The notes under the pieces were generated by a model. It saw only the letters and a list, made by a program, of their open reading frames with translations, was not told the DNA's origin and ran no database searches. From contig JAKMGM010000062.1 in the NCBI GenBank assembly GCA_022424925.1, positions 1 through 10,626 of the forward strand: 10,626 nt of DNA. Direction: 5' to 3'. Both the position numbers and the translations under genes were made by a program. Positions 1 through 6,261 of the stretch are shown here, one piece after another. Position 1 is the first letter of the stretch. Each line of letters opens with the position of its first letter. The DNA comes from Candidatus Poseidoniaceae archaeon. GTDB taxonomy: Archaea > Thermoplasmatota > Poseidoniia > Poseidoniales > Poseidoniaceae.

Positions 1-893
1 CCCAAATGCTTGATGTCAACAGCGACGGTGTCATCTCCAACAATGAAGCTACGAACTTTATCAAAACCATTTCTAAATCTAAACCTCCTCAAATGGTTAT
101 CGATTCGCTCATGGACTTCATGGATGAAAACGGTGACGGTACACTTACTGTCACCGAATGGTGGGCGTTTCTTGAGTCAATTGGACTGGAGAATCCTGTC
201 GTCGAATCTGAAACTGAGGCCGAACTGGAGACATCTTCCGAGATTCAAGCGCTCGAAGAGGTTAATGTCGACCAAGAACAGGCGGCTCGCATTATGGCCG
301 AAGCCAATGAAAAGGCTCTTGAGGAGATGAAGAAACAAGAAGAAGAGTTGAGAAATCTCATGGCTTCGGATAAGAGCGCCGACTCATCCGAAGAAAAAGC
401 GCCAGATACTCATCACGAGGACAATGTTGAGCAAGAAAGCGAAGTTCACCAACCCGATAAAACTGAAATCGACAACACCCAAACCGAGAGCGAAGAAGTG
501 GAAGAGGCCGAACGTGTGGCCATCTCGAGTGAATCGATCTCATGGGAGATTGAAAATCCAAATGAAATAATGATTGAAAAACTCGAGCATTCACGTTTGT
601 CCAGTGAAGCAGATGCAATCATTGCAGTGTGCAAAGAACACCTCTGCGCGCTTCGAGTCGAGGAAGTCGAGCGGACGCTGCTTGCAAAAAACGAGTTCCG
701 AGGAGGTTATACAGTCGTAGGTGAAATCGATGGTGGGCCTTTCTCAGCAGGAGTCATGTTTCCTGAATCTGATAATGATGCCGTTCTTGAATTCAAAATT
801 GGTTCGATGATTAACTGCTTTGGACGAATCATCAAATGGTCGAGCGGTCGAAAACAGGCCGTACTTGAGGGTCGAGACCCGTTCGAACGCTGA
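1..893 (+). CDS. EF-hand protein with acidic coiled coil and possible OB-like C-terminal domain (5' partial)
   Basis: The reading frame is open to the left edge (a CAA codon precedes the first ATG at 6), and the first EF-hand lacks its incoming helix, so the true start lies outside the window. Counting from the ATG at 6, two canonical 12-residue calcium loops are visible: DVNSDGVISNNE (residues 3-14) and DENGDGTLTVTE (40-51), each with D/N/D/G/E at loop positions 1, 3, 5, 6 and 12. Residues about 65-120 are a charged, probably coiled-coil helix; about 120-180 are acidic and low in complexity. The last ~110 residues look folded, with alternating strands around GGYTVVGEIDGG and INCFGRIIKWSSGRK that resemble an OB-like fold (weak call). 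By family knowledge EF-hands bind calcium; the partner and cellular role are unknown. The gene ends directly against the convergent acyl-CoA dehydrogenase gene. Confidence 0.8.
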   Translation, partial: QMLDVNSDGVISNNEATNFIKTISKSKPPQMVIDSLMDFMDENGDGTLTVTEWWAFLESIGLENPVVESETEAELETSSEIQALEEVNVDQEQAARIMAEANEKALEEMKKQEEELRNLMASDKSADSSEEKAPDTHHEDNVEQESEVHQPDKTEIDNTQTESEEVEEAERVAISSESISWEIENPNEIMIEKLEHSRLSSEADAIIAVCKEHLCALRVEEVERTLLAKNEFRGGYTVVGEIDGGPFSAGVMFPESDNDAVLEFKIGSMINCFGRIIKWSSGRKQAVLEGRDPFER

Positions 894-2063
894 TTACTTC
901 AGTGCTCGAGCAATAACAATACGTTGCACTTCTTGCGTGCCTTCGTAGATTTGGGTGATTTTAGCGTCTCTGAAGAACCGTTCAACTGGGAATTCTTTGG
1001 TGTAGCCGTACCCGCCTAACACTTGGATGGCTCGTTCTGAAACCCACATTGCCGTATCCCCAGCGTAAAGTTTTGCCATGCTGGCTTCCTTTGAATGGCG
1101 GGGGCCATTGTGTTCGTAGTGCTGCTGCTTAACCCACGAGGCACGATAGACCAAGAGCCGTGATGCCTCAATTCGTGTTGCCATGTCGGCGAGATAAGCC
1201 ATAATCATTTGATGGTAAGCAATTGGTTTACCGAATGCCTCGCGTTCATGGGCGTATTGCAGGGCTGCTTCGTATGCCCCTTGAGCAATACCGAGTGCTT
1301 GTGCGGCGATACCAATACGACTGTTGTCGAGGGCGTTCATGGCAATTGGGAAGCCTTTGCCAACTCCTTTCAGAACATTTTCGACTGGCACTTTGCAGTT
1401 TTCCAAGACCAAGGTGCACGTGTCGGACGAACGAATACCGAGTTTGTCCTCCTTTTTTCCGACTGAAAAACCTTCAAACGAAGAATCCACAATAAACGCT
1501 GTCGAGCCGCCGTGCTTTTTCACACCGTAATCTGGATGGTCGACATCTTTAGCGAACAGAACTAAAATTTGCGCTTGGGCACCGTTTGTGACCCACATTT
1601 TCTCGCCGTTAAGGATGAAATGCTTACCGTCTTCTGAAAGTTTTGCTTTACAGATCATAGCCGCTGCATCCGTTCCTGCTCCTGCTTCTGACAGCGAGTA
1701 CGCGCCAACATCACCTGCAGCCAAACGGGTGAGGTATTGTTCTTTTTGCGAAGCATTTCCATGCAGCGCAATCGTCTTCGCACACAATCCGACGTGAACG
1801 CAGTACATCACTGCAAACGAGGGATCGACTCGAGCAAGTTCTTCGACGATGATCGATTCAGAAATGTCATCGACTGGAGAGCCGCCGTACTGTTCTGGTA
1901 TGGTTACGCCTTGCAGACCGAATTCGATGAATTCTTGCCATTCAGAAGCGGGGGGTATTTGATTTTGATCTCGATGCTCAACAGTGGCTGCCAACACATT
2001 CTCTGCGAAATCTCGGACAAGTTCACGAATCATTTGCTGTTCATCGGTTTCGGCATAATCCAT
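894..2063 (-). CDS. Acyl-CoA dehydrogenase (FAD-dependent)
   Basis: A full-length acyl-CoA dehydrogenase of 389 residues, the normal family size. Such enzymes oxidise an acyl-CoA to the trans-2-enoyl-CoA using FAD and pass electrons to ETF in fatty-acid or branched-chain amino-acid breakdown. The N-terminal helical domain starts at MDYAETDEQQ. The first family signature is seen as YSLSEAGAGTD in the central beta domain. The second, QVLGGYGYTKEFPVERFFRD, lies near the C-terminus. It is followed by IYEGT, whose Glu374 aligns with the catalytic base of medium- and short-chain enzymes, so the protein should be active. Chain-length specificity cannot be read from the sequence. The ATG at 2063 has no Shine-Dalgarno sequence, which suggests a leaderless or short-leader transcript. 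The stop (TTA on the plus strand, 894-896) touches the stop of the upstream convergent gene with no spacer. No ETF or other beta-oxidation gene is in the window. Confidence 0.96.
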   Translation of the reverse strand: MDYAETDEQQMIRELVRDFAENVLAATVEHRDQNQIPPASEWQEFIEFGLQGVTIPEQYGGSPVDDISESIIVEELARVDPSFAVMYCVHVGLCAKTIALHGNASQKEQYLTRLAAGDVGAYSLSEAGAGTDAAAMICKAKLSEDGKHFILNGEKMWVTNGAQAQILVLFAKDVDHPDYGVKKHGGSTAFIVDSSFEGFSVGKKEDKLGIRSSDTCTLVLENCKVPVENVLKGVGKGFPIAMNALDNSRIGIAAQALGIAQGAYEAALQYAHEREAFGKPIAYHQMIMAYLADMATRIEASRLLVYRASWVKQQHYEHNGPRHSKEASMAKLYAGDTAMWVSERAIQVLGGYGYTKEFPVERFFRDAKITQIYEGTQEVQRIVIARALK

Positions 2064-2184
2064 AGGCGACCAATGTACTCTAAAACGCCGACTCTCTTAA
2101 TCCGTTTGTCCCATTTCTCTGAAAGCAAAATATGCCTCAGATTCATATACGATGGGGTTTGGGGCGGTTTAAGGAAGTTTGACC
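2064..2184. promoter_or_regulatory. Divergent promoter region between acyl-CoA dehydrogenase and GcvH-like genes
   Basis: This 121-base gap separates two genes transcribed away from each other, so it must hold both promoters. For the plus-strand gene, AT-rich TATA-like candidates are AAAATATG (2127-2134) and TTCATATAC (2142-2150); the second would place a start near 2172, just before the gene. For the minus-strand gene the best candidate is the TTTTA stretch at about 2081-2085, roughly 20 bases before the ATG, which would fit a leaderless transcript. The boxes are read by eye and none is a perfect archaeal consensus. Confidence 0.5.
2171..2177 (+). promoter_or_regulatory. Ribosome binding site choosing ATG 2185
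   Basis: AAGGAAG lies seven bases before the ATG at 2185. This spacing favours that ATG over the in-frame TTG at 2179, which would leave almost no gap. Confidence 0.55.
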
Positions 2185-2586
2185 ATGGACGAAGAAGTGG
2201 TAGAATTTAGCGTAGCCCACAACAGAAAATACTCTCGAGACCACTTGTGGTATCAAGAAAAGGACGAACGACTGATGATTGGCGTCAGTGAGTTTCTCGC
2301 AGTAGAAATCGGAGAAGTTCTGCGAGTAATCTTGCCGCAAGCCGAATATGAAATCGATGAAGGTCGCGACATGTTCTCGATTTGGACGGCCGAAGAAAAA
2401 GTCGCCTTCCCATCCCAATACTCCGGCATCATAGCAGAAGTCAACGGTGAAGTCGAAATTAATCCCGACTTGGTCAATGATTCTGCTTACGATCACGGAT
2501 GGATTATCATCATCGAACCTCACGAAATGGACCTTGAAAACCTCCTTGACCCTGACGAGTACGTTGAATATCTTGCAGAACTTTGA
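2185..2586 (+). CDS. GcvH-like protein with altered lipoyl hairpin
   Basis: A 133-residue protein with the overall plan of glycine cleavage H protein: the N-terminal YSRDHLWY (compare YTKEHEWV in GcvH), IGVSEFLAVEIGEVLRVILP (compare the VGITDYAQ...LGDIVYVELP segment), the SGIIAEVNGEV turn, NPDLVNDSAYDHGWIIII, and a C-terminal LLDPDEYVEYL. In true GcvH, lipoate is attached to the lysine of ESVKA, eleven residues before the glycine of the PxSG turn. Here the hairpin reads FSIWTAEEKVAFPSQYSG. It is one residue shorter overall; the only lysine is nine residues before that glycine and Glu occupies the canonical position. Lipoylation is therefore doubtful, or the lysine is shifted. No gcvT, gcvP or lipoate ligase gene is nearby. 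hpt follows after 36 bases on the same strand. It may be a carrier with altered lipoylation or a GcvH-derived protein with another role. Confidence 0.82.
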   Translation: MDEEVVEFSVAHNRKYSRDHLWYQEKDERLMIGVSEFLAVEIGEVLRVILPQAEYEIDEGRDMFSIWTAEEKVAFPSQYSGIIAEVNGEVEINPDLVNDSAYDHGWIIIIEPHEMDLENLLDPDEYVEYLAEL

Positions 2587-2622
2587 GCAAAAGTCATACT
2601 CCGTCGCATCAAGCCCTTCGCT

Positions 2623-3201
2623 ATGACGGATGCGATTTACCGACTTCGAGAAAGCTTGCGAAACGCTCCAGTCATATGGAAAGGCGAATATCCATACTTC
2701 ATACACCCGATTACCGACGGGGTACCTCGGCTTGACCCGCAGGTGTTGGAAGCTGTGACAGAATTGTGTCAGAACGCCATCGATTGGGCGAACGTTGACC
2801 TCATCTTAGGAATAGAAGCGATGGGGTTGCCACTCACTGCTCCCCTCAGCATCCGTACAGGAATCCCACTCATCATCGCTCGAAAGCGTTCTTACGGACT
2901 CGAGGGCGAAGTGATAATCGGGCAAGAAACCGGATATTCAAAGGGTGAGATGTTTCTGAACGATTTGAAACCGGGTGAGAAAATCGTCATTGTTGATGAT
3001 GTTCTCTCAACCGGTGGAACGCTCAAAGCGGTCCTCCAAGGTGTGGAGAGAACGGGAGCGGAGGTGACACATATCATCGCAGTTGTTGAGAAAGGCCCAG
3101 GTCTAACACGACTGAAAAAAGAATACCCTGACGTCATCATTGAATCGCTCGTGCGCTTAGAAATGGATGAAGGACGCGTTGTTTTACTCGATAACGAATA
3201 A
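2623..3201 (+). CDS. hpt: Hypoxanthine/guanine phosphoribosyltransferase, archaeal type
   Basis: A 192-residue purine-salvage enzyme that joins hypoxanthine or guanine with PRPP to make IMP or GMP in the cytoplasm. It matches the archaeal HPRT family, which is related in sequence to adenine phosphoribosyltransferases, along most of its length: LRESLRNAPVI (8-18), YFIHPITDGVPRLDP (25-39), GIEAMGLPLT (63-72), ARKRSYGLEGE (86-96), TGYSKGEMFLNDL (103-115) and the PRPP-binding loop IVIVDDVLSTGGT (121-133). The ATG at 2623 places the conserved N-terminus exactly where the family starts, although no Shine-Dalgarno sequence is visible. It lies 36 bases after the GcvH-like gene and 35 or 59 bases before dph2, depending on that gene's start, so the three may be co-transcribed. 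Some archaeal relatives (GfcR type) are transcription regulators, but those carry an N-terminal helix-turn-helix that is absent here. Confidence 0.93.
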   Translation: MTDAIYRLRESLRNAPVIWKGEYPYFIHPITDGVPRLDPQVLEAVTELCQNAIDWANVDLILGIEAMGLPLTAPLSIRTGIPLIIARKRSYGLEGEVIIGQETGYSKGEMFLNDLKPGEKIVIVDDVLSTGGTLKAVLQGVERTGAEVTHIIAVVEKGPGLTRLKKEYPDVIIESLVRLEMDEGRVVLLDNE

Positions 3202-3236
3202 TTCCTTTCCAAAGGGTGGATTGATGAGGGGGTGGC

Positions 3237-4370
3237 GTGCCGGTCACATTAGGGACAACCATGGATTTAGACCGTCACGACTTCCAACTGACCGAGTTAA
3301 TGGAACGAATCCAAGCGAATGATAACCGCTTGATTGCTCTTCAAGTCCCAGAGGGTCTGAAGATGCAAGCCTTAGAAATGATGGATTCTATTGAAACAGA
3401 AACGAGTGCGAAAGTCATCCTAGCTGCAGACCCATGTTACGGCGCTTGCGATTTAGTGCACGATAAGATGCAGATGATGGGCGTTGAATTGGTCGCCCAC
3501 ATGGGACACTCTCAAATGAACATCGATTCAGGTATGCCTACGCAATTCATCGACGTCACCTACGACGGTGACCCCGAACTTACGCCGGTGCTTGGATACT
3601 TGGAAGCACACAGGGCGATGGCTCGTGAGCGGATGCACAACCAACCTGCTCCAGAAGAATTGTCGGAAGAACAGGCACAGGATCGGTTCATGGATGCGGT
3701 TGGACGGCTCGCTCCGTTAACTGGAACCAAACTCGGCTTAGTTGGCTCCATCCAACACCTCCATCTGCTTCCAGACTTCTATGACCGTCTCGAAAAAGCC
3801 GGTTTTGAAGTTGAGATTCCTATTGGTGGGGCAAGACTCTCGTTCCCCGGACAAGTCTTGGGCTGCAATTATTCAGGTGATGATGATTCAATTGGGCATT
3901 ATCTCTTCCTTGGTTCCGGAGATTTCCATCCAATCGGATTGGTACTGCACACGGGAAAGCCCCTCGCCATGCTTGACCCATATACGGGCGACGCCGAAGA
4001 GATGTCACTGGACCGGATTGAACGAATCCTTCGTCAACGGTTTGGACTCATCATGGCCTCTGGAGAAGCGCAACGTTTCGGCATTCTTATTGGTGAGAAA
4101 CCAGGCCAAATGCGCCGAAGTTTGGCTTTGCGGATGAAGCGTATGCTCGAAAAGCACGGCAAGAAAGGGTACCTTTTGGCCTTAGAGCACGTTGGCCCAG
4201 AACTGATTGACTTTTACCCGGTTGACGCGTTCGTGAACACTGCTTGCCCGAGAATCGCTATCGATGATGCGGTTCGGTACCAAAAACCACTCATCACGCC
4301 GTTCGAACTTGAAGTGGCGCTGGGTGAAAAGAAGTGGGAAACCGGATACCAATTCGATGAAATACCCTGA
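3237..4370 (+). CDS. dph2: Diphthamide biosynthesis radical enzyme Dph2
   Basis: Dph2 makes the first step of diphthamide on the histidine of elongation factor aEF2: a non-classical [4Fe-4S] enzyme cleaves S-adenosylmethionine and transfers its 3-amino-3-carboxypropyl group. The three cluster-binding cysteines are in family positions: DPCYGAC (Cys71), LGCNYS (Cys210) and NTACPRIAIDD (Cys337), numbered from the GTG at 3237 (377 residues). QVPEGLKMQA near the N-terminus and GLVGSIQHLH in the middle are also typical. The start is uncertain. The GTG at 3237 sits directly behind a GAGGGGGTGG tract, whereas the ATG at 3261 (369 residues) has a weak AGGGA five bases upstream and gives an N-terminus closer to the family; I lean to the ATG. 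Residues about 115-165 form a longer helical stretch than in the Pyrococcus enzyme, lengthening the first-to-second cysteine spacing. The gene follows hpt closely. Confidence 0.95.
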   Translation: MPVTLGTTMDLDRHDFQLTELMERIQANDNRLIALQVPEGLKMQALEMMDSIETETSAKVILAADPCYGACDLVHDKMQMMGVELVAHMGHSQMNIDSGMPTQFIDVTYDGDPELTPVLGYLEAHRAMARERMHNQPAPEELSEEQAQDRFMDAVGRLAPLTGTKLGLVGSIQHLHLLPDFYDRLEKAGFEVEIPIGGARLSFPGQVLGCNYSGDDDSIGHYLFLGSGDFHPIGLVLHTGKPLAMLDPYTGDAEEMSLDRIERILRQRFGLIMASGEAQRFGILIGEKPGQMRRSLALRMKRMLEKHGKKGYLLALEHVGPELIDFYPVDAFVNTACPRIAIDDAVRYQKPLITPFELEVALGEKKWETGYQFDEIP

Positions 4371-4422
4371 GTGCAGGTCAATCTGCTCCTAATTTGCACA
4401 GTTTCAGACGGATTGAAACCGT
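4371..4422 (+). promoter_or_regulatory. orc1 promoter and inverted repeats
   Basis: This short gap holds an AT-rich TATA-like CCTAATTTG (4388-4396) and a perfect inverted repeat, GTTTCA (4401-4406) and TGAAAC (4414-4419), around a 7-base spacer. A second inverted repeat, AACCGT (4417-4422) with ACGGTT (4433-4438), puts the ATG at 4423 in its loop. The first repeat falls where transcription would begin, which suits an operator. Archaeal origins often lie beside orc1/cdc6 genes, so an initiator-binding site is another reading. Confidence 0.4.
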
Positions 4423-5655
4423 ATGTTCAATAACGGTTGGCGTAAGCCTTCCGATGTTATGACGAACTACCTCGACCGAATTGGCGCTGGATTGATTCTC
4501 GCGAATCCTGAAGTGTTCAACTTCGATTATGTCCCGGAACACATGGTTGGGAGGGGCGAAATACAGAACGAGTTGGCATCCAAATTCACCACGCTTCACC
4601 TTCCAGAGGGTTCTGGGCGCGTGGTGATTACAGGACCTGTCGGCAGCGGTAAAACCGCGCTTGCTCAAACTTTTTGCCGAGATATTCAGCGCCACCTGTT
4701 AAACAAACGAAACATTCGCTCTGTTCACGTCAATTGCCGTAATGCTTCGACGAGTATGCGCGTTGTTCAGCGCATTTTGCATGAATTAGCACCGGGACAT
4801 CCGGACCGAGGGCTCTCGATGGGTGAACTGCTGATGAGTCTTCGACGAATTCTTCGTAAGGAAACATCTCACCTCATCGTGGTACTGGATGAAGTCGACC
4901 ACATGTTGCGACGCTCCGGTGATGACCTCCTCTACCAATTGTTACGTATTGATGAAGACCAAAATGGGAAAGGTACACTGTCTCTTATTCTTGTCAGCCA
5001 AGAACAGGTCCTTGACATGTTGGAGACGGCCGTTATTTCTCGAATGGGCAGCACCAACCACCTCCGAATCACGCCGTATGATGTAGATGGGCTCGAAGCT
5101 ATTGCGACCCAACGAGCATCACGAGGCTTGGTTCCCGGTACATGGACACCGGAAATCATACGTCTTGTGGCCGAAAAAGCAGCGCCGACAGGAGATGCTC
5201 GCCGAGTCATTGAGTTGCTCAATGCGGCGGTGGAGCGGTGTGAGTTTAGACAAGACGGACACAGTGAACGGCGGCTCACCGTCGAAGATATTCACCTCCC
5301 GCTCACCAATGAACCGACAACCGTTGGAAGTAACTTGGAGCATATCGACGACCTGAATGCAAACGCCATGCTGGTTCTGCTGGCTTTGTGTCGAAGACTC
5401 ACCAAGCAGGAATCAATGACCACTGGAGATGTTGAACAATTGTACGCAGTCGTTTGTGAAGAGTATGAACAAAAAATGAAGAGCCATACCACGGTTTGGA
5501 AATATTTGAAGGACTTTGAAGAGCGACAAATTATCTCATCGAGAGTGGCCGCAATTACTGGCGGAAGGGGGCGTACAACCCACCTGAGCATGCCTCATTA
5601 TCTACCAAAAGACTTGGCAAGTCGACTCGAAATGCTGCTGAAAAAAGAGTTTTAA
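4423..5655 (+). CDS. cdc6: Orc1/Cdc6 family replication initiator (AAA+ ATPase)
   Basis: A 410-residue archaeal replication initiator, the usual size, expected to bind origin DNA and help load the MCM helicase. An N-terminal stretch with VPEHMVGRGEI precedes the AAA+ core: Walker A GPVGSGKT (71-78), Walker B VVLDEVD (Asp156, Glu157), an initiator-specific helix LLYQLLRIDE, a sensor 1 strand SLILVSQE (187-194), SRMG near the arginine-finger region, and sensor 2 GDARRVIELL (Arg260). Residues about 315-410 form the C-terminal winged helix, including HTTVWKYLKDFEERQIIS and GRGRTT. At sensor 1, where most family members have Asn (ISND), this protein has Gln193. The start may be the ATG at 4423 or the one at 4459 (Met13); neither has a clear Shine-Dalgarno sequence. 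It stands alone between dph2 and the eS6 block, with inverted repeats at its start. It could be a second, divergent Orc1 paralogue rather than the main initiator. Confidence 0.94.
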   Translation: MFNNGWRKPSDVMTNYLDRIGAGLILANPEVFNFDYVPEHMVGRGEIQNELASKFTTLHLPEGSGRVVITGPVGSGKTALAQTFCRDIQRHLLNKRNIRSVHVNCRNASTSMRVVQRILHELAPGHPDRGLSMGELLMSLRRILRKETSHLIVVLDEVDHMLRRSGDDLLYQLLRIDEDQNGKGTLSLILVSQEQVLDMLETAVISRMGSTNHLRITPYDVDGLEAIATQRASRGLVPGTWTPEIIRLVAEKAAPTGDARRVIELLNAAVERCEFRQDGHSERRLTVEDIHLPLTNEPTTVGSNLEHIDDLNANAMLVLLALCRRLTKQESMTTGDVEQLYAVVCEEYEQKMKSHTTVWKYLKDFEERQIISSRVAAITGGRGRTTHLSMPHYLPKDLASRLEMLLKKEF

Positions 5656-5734
5656 CGTCGGAATTATCAGTTGCGACCATACGGTGGGGCTAAATAGAGG
5701 ACGATAGTCGCAAGGTCGTTCTAGAAGTGATATT
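5656..5734 (+). promoter_or_regulatory. Promoter and inverted repeat before eS6
   Basis: The gap holds a TATA-like CTAAATAG (5690-5697) placed so that transcription would start near 5720, then GAAGTGAT (5724-5731), which resembles the archaeal GGAGGTGAT ribosome binding site, three bases before the ATG. A perfect 7-base inverted repeat, TTGCGAC (5671-5677) and GTCGCAA (5707-5713), brackets the TATA-like box. This is probably the promoter of the eS6, aIF2 gamma and PIN genes. No T-rich terminator for orc1 is evident. Confidence 0.55.
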
Positions 5735-6223
5735 ATGGCTGTTGGACAACAAGGAGAATTCGTCGCAGTAGTGAATGATACCGACCCAAAGAACGGCGGT
5801 AAGTCCTATTCACTCAAAATTAGTGGAAATAATCACGCCCAATTATTGGGTAAAAAAATCGGGGATACCGTTGACGGAATCTTCATCGGAGAAGGTGAGC
5901 AAACCCTCTCCGGCTACAAACTCCAAATTACTGGTGGCTCCGACAAAACTGGAACACCACTCCGCCGTGATCTCGAAGGCGGCCGTCGACAAGCAATCTT
6001 AGTGACACGCTCAACAGGATTCAAGGGGCACAGCCTCGTTTTCAAGAACAAGGGTGGCGAAAAGAAGCGGTTCCGCTACAAGCCTGATGGACTTCGCAAG
6101 CGACGGTTCTTCCGTGGTAACACCATCAGCCAAGACACCCGTCAAATCAACCTCAAAGTCATCGAAGCAGGTAAGAAGTCGCTCGGTGATATCCTCGCAA
6201 AGCCAGAGGAAGCGTCGGAGTGA
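5735..6223 (+). CDS. rps6e: Small ribosomal subunit protein eS6
   Basis: A 162-residue ribosomal protein eS6, part of the 30S subunit and found in archaea and eukaryotes only. Family landmarks in order: VNDTDPKNGGKSYSL near the N-terminus, LLGKKIGDTVDGIFIG, GYKLQITGGSDKTGTPLRRDL, the basic RRQAILVT and GFKGHSL segment, FRGNTISQDTRQINLKVIE, and a short Glu/Ala-rich tail. It is some 30 residues longer than Methanocaldococcus-type eS6. Most of the excess is an inserted basic stretch after GFKGH (VFKNKGGEKKRFRYKPDGLRK region) and the tail. The ATG at 5735 follows a Shine-Dalgarno-like GAAGTGAT. aIF2 gamma begins 38 bases downstream, the classic archaeal pairing, so the genes are likely one transcript. 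Confidence 0.96.
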   Translation: MAVGQQGEFVAVVNDTDPKNGGKSYSLKISGNNHAQLLGKKIGDTVDGIFIGEGEQTLSGYKLQITGGSDKTGTPLRRDLEGGRRQAILVTRSTGFKGHSLVFKNKGGEKKRFRYKPDGLRKRRFFRGNTISQDTRQINLKVIEAGKKSLGDILAKPEEASE

Positions 6224-6248
6224 AACCCGAGAGGGCCTTCGTAGAACA

Positions 6249-6255
6249 GGAGTGA
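6249..6255 (+). promoter_or_regulatory. Ribosome binding site of aIF2 gamma
   Basis: GGAGTGA, close to the GGAGGTGA consensus, lies six bases before the ATG at 6262 and fixes the start of the gene. Confidence 0.65.
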
Positions 6256-6261
6256 GGAAGC

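Noticed and set aside
2143..2706. Minus-strand open frame of 187 codons opposite the GcvH-like gene
   Set aside because: The plus strand encodes a recognisable GcvH-like protein and the start of hpt; the antisense product is Phe/Val/Asp-rich with no family features.
4378..4695. Minus-strand open frame of 105 codons over the orc1 start
   Set aside because: It lies opposite the well-supported AAA+ coding sequence and its translation shows no domain or ribosome binding site.
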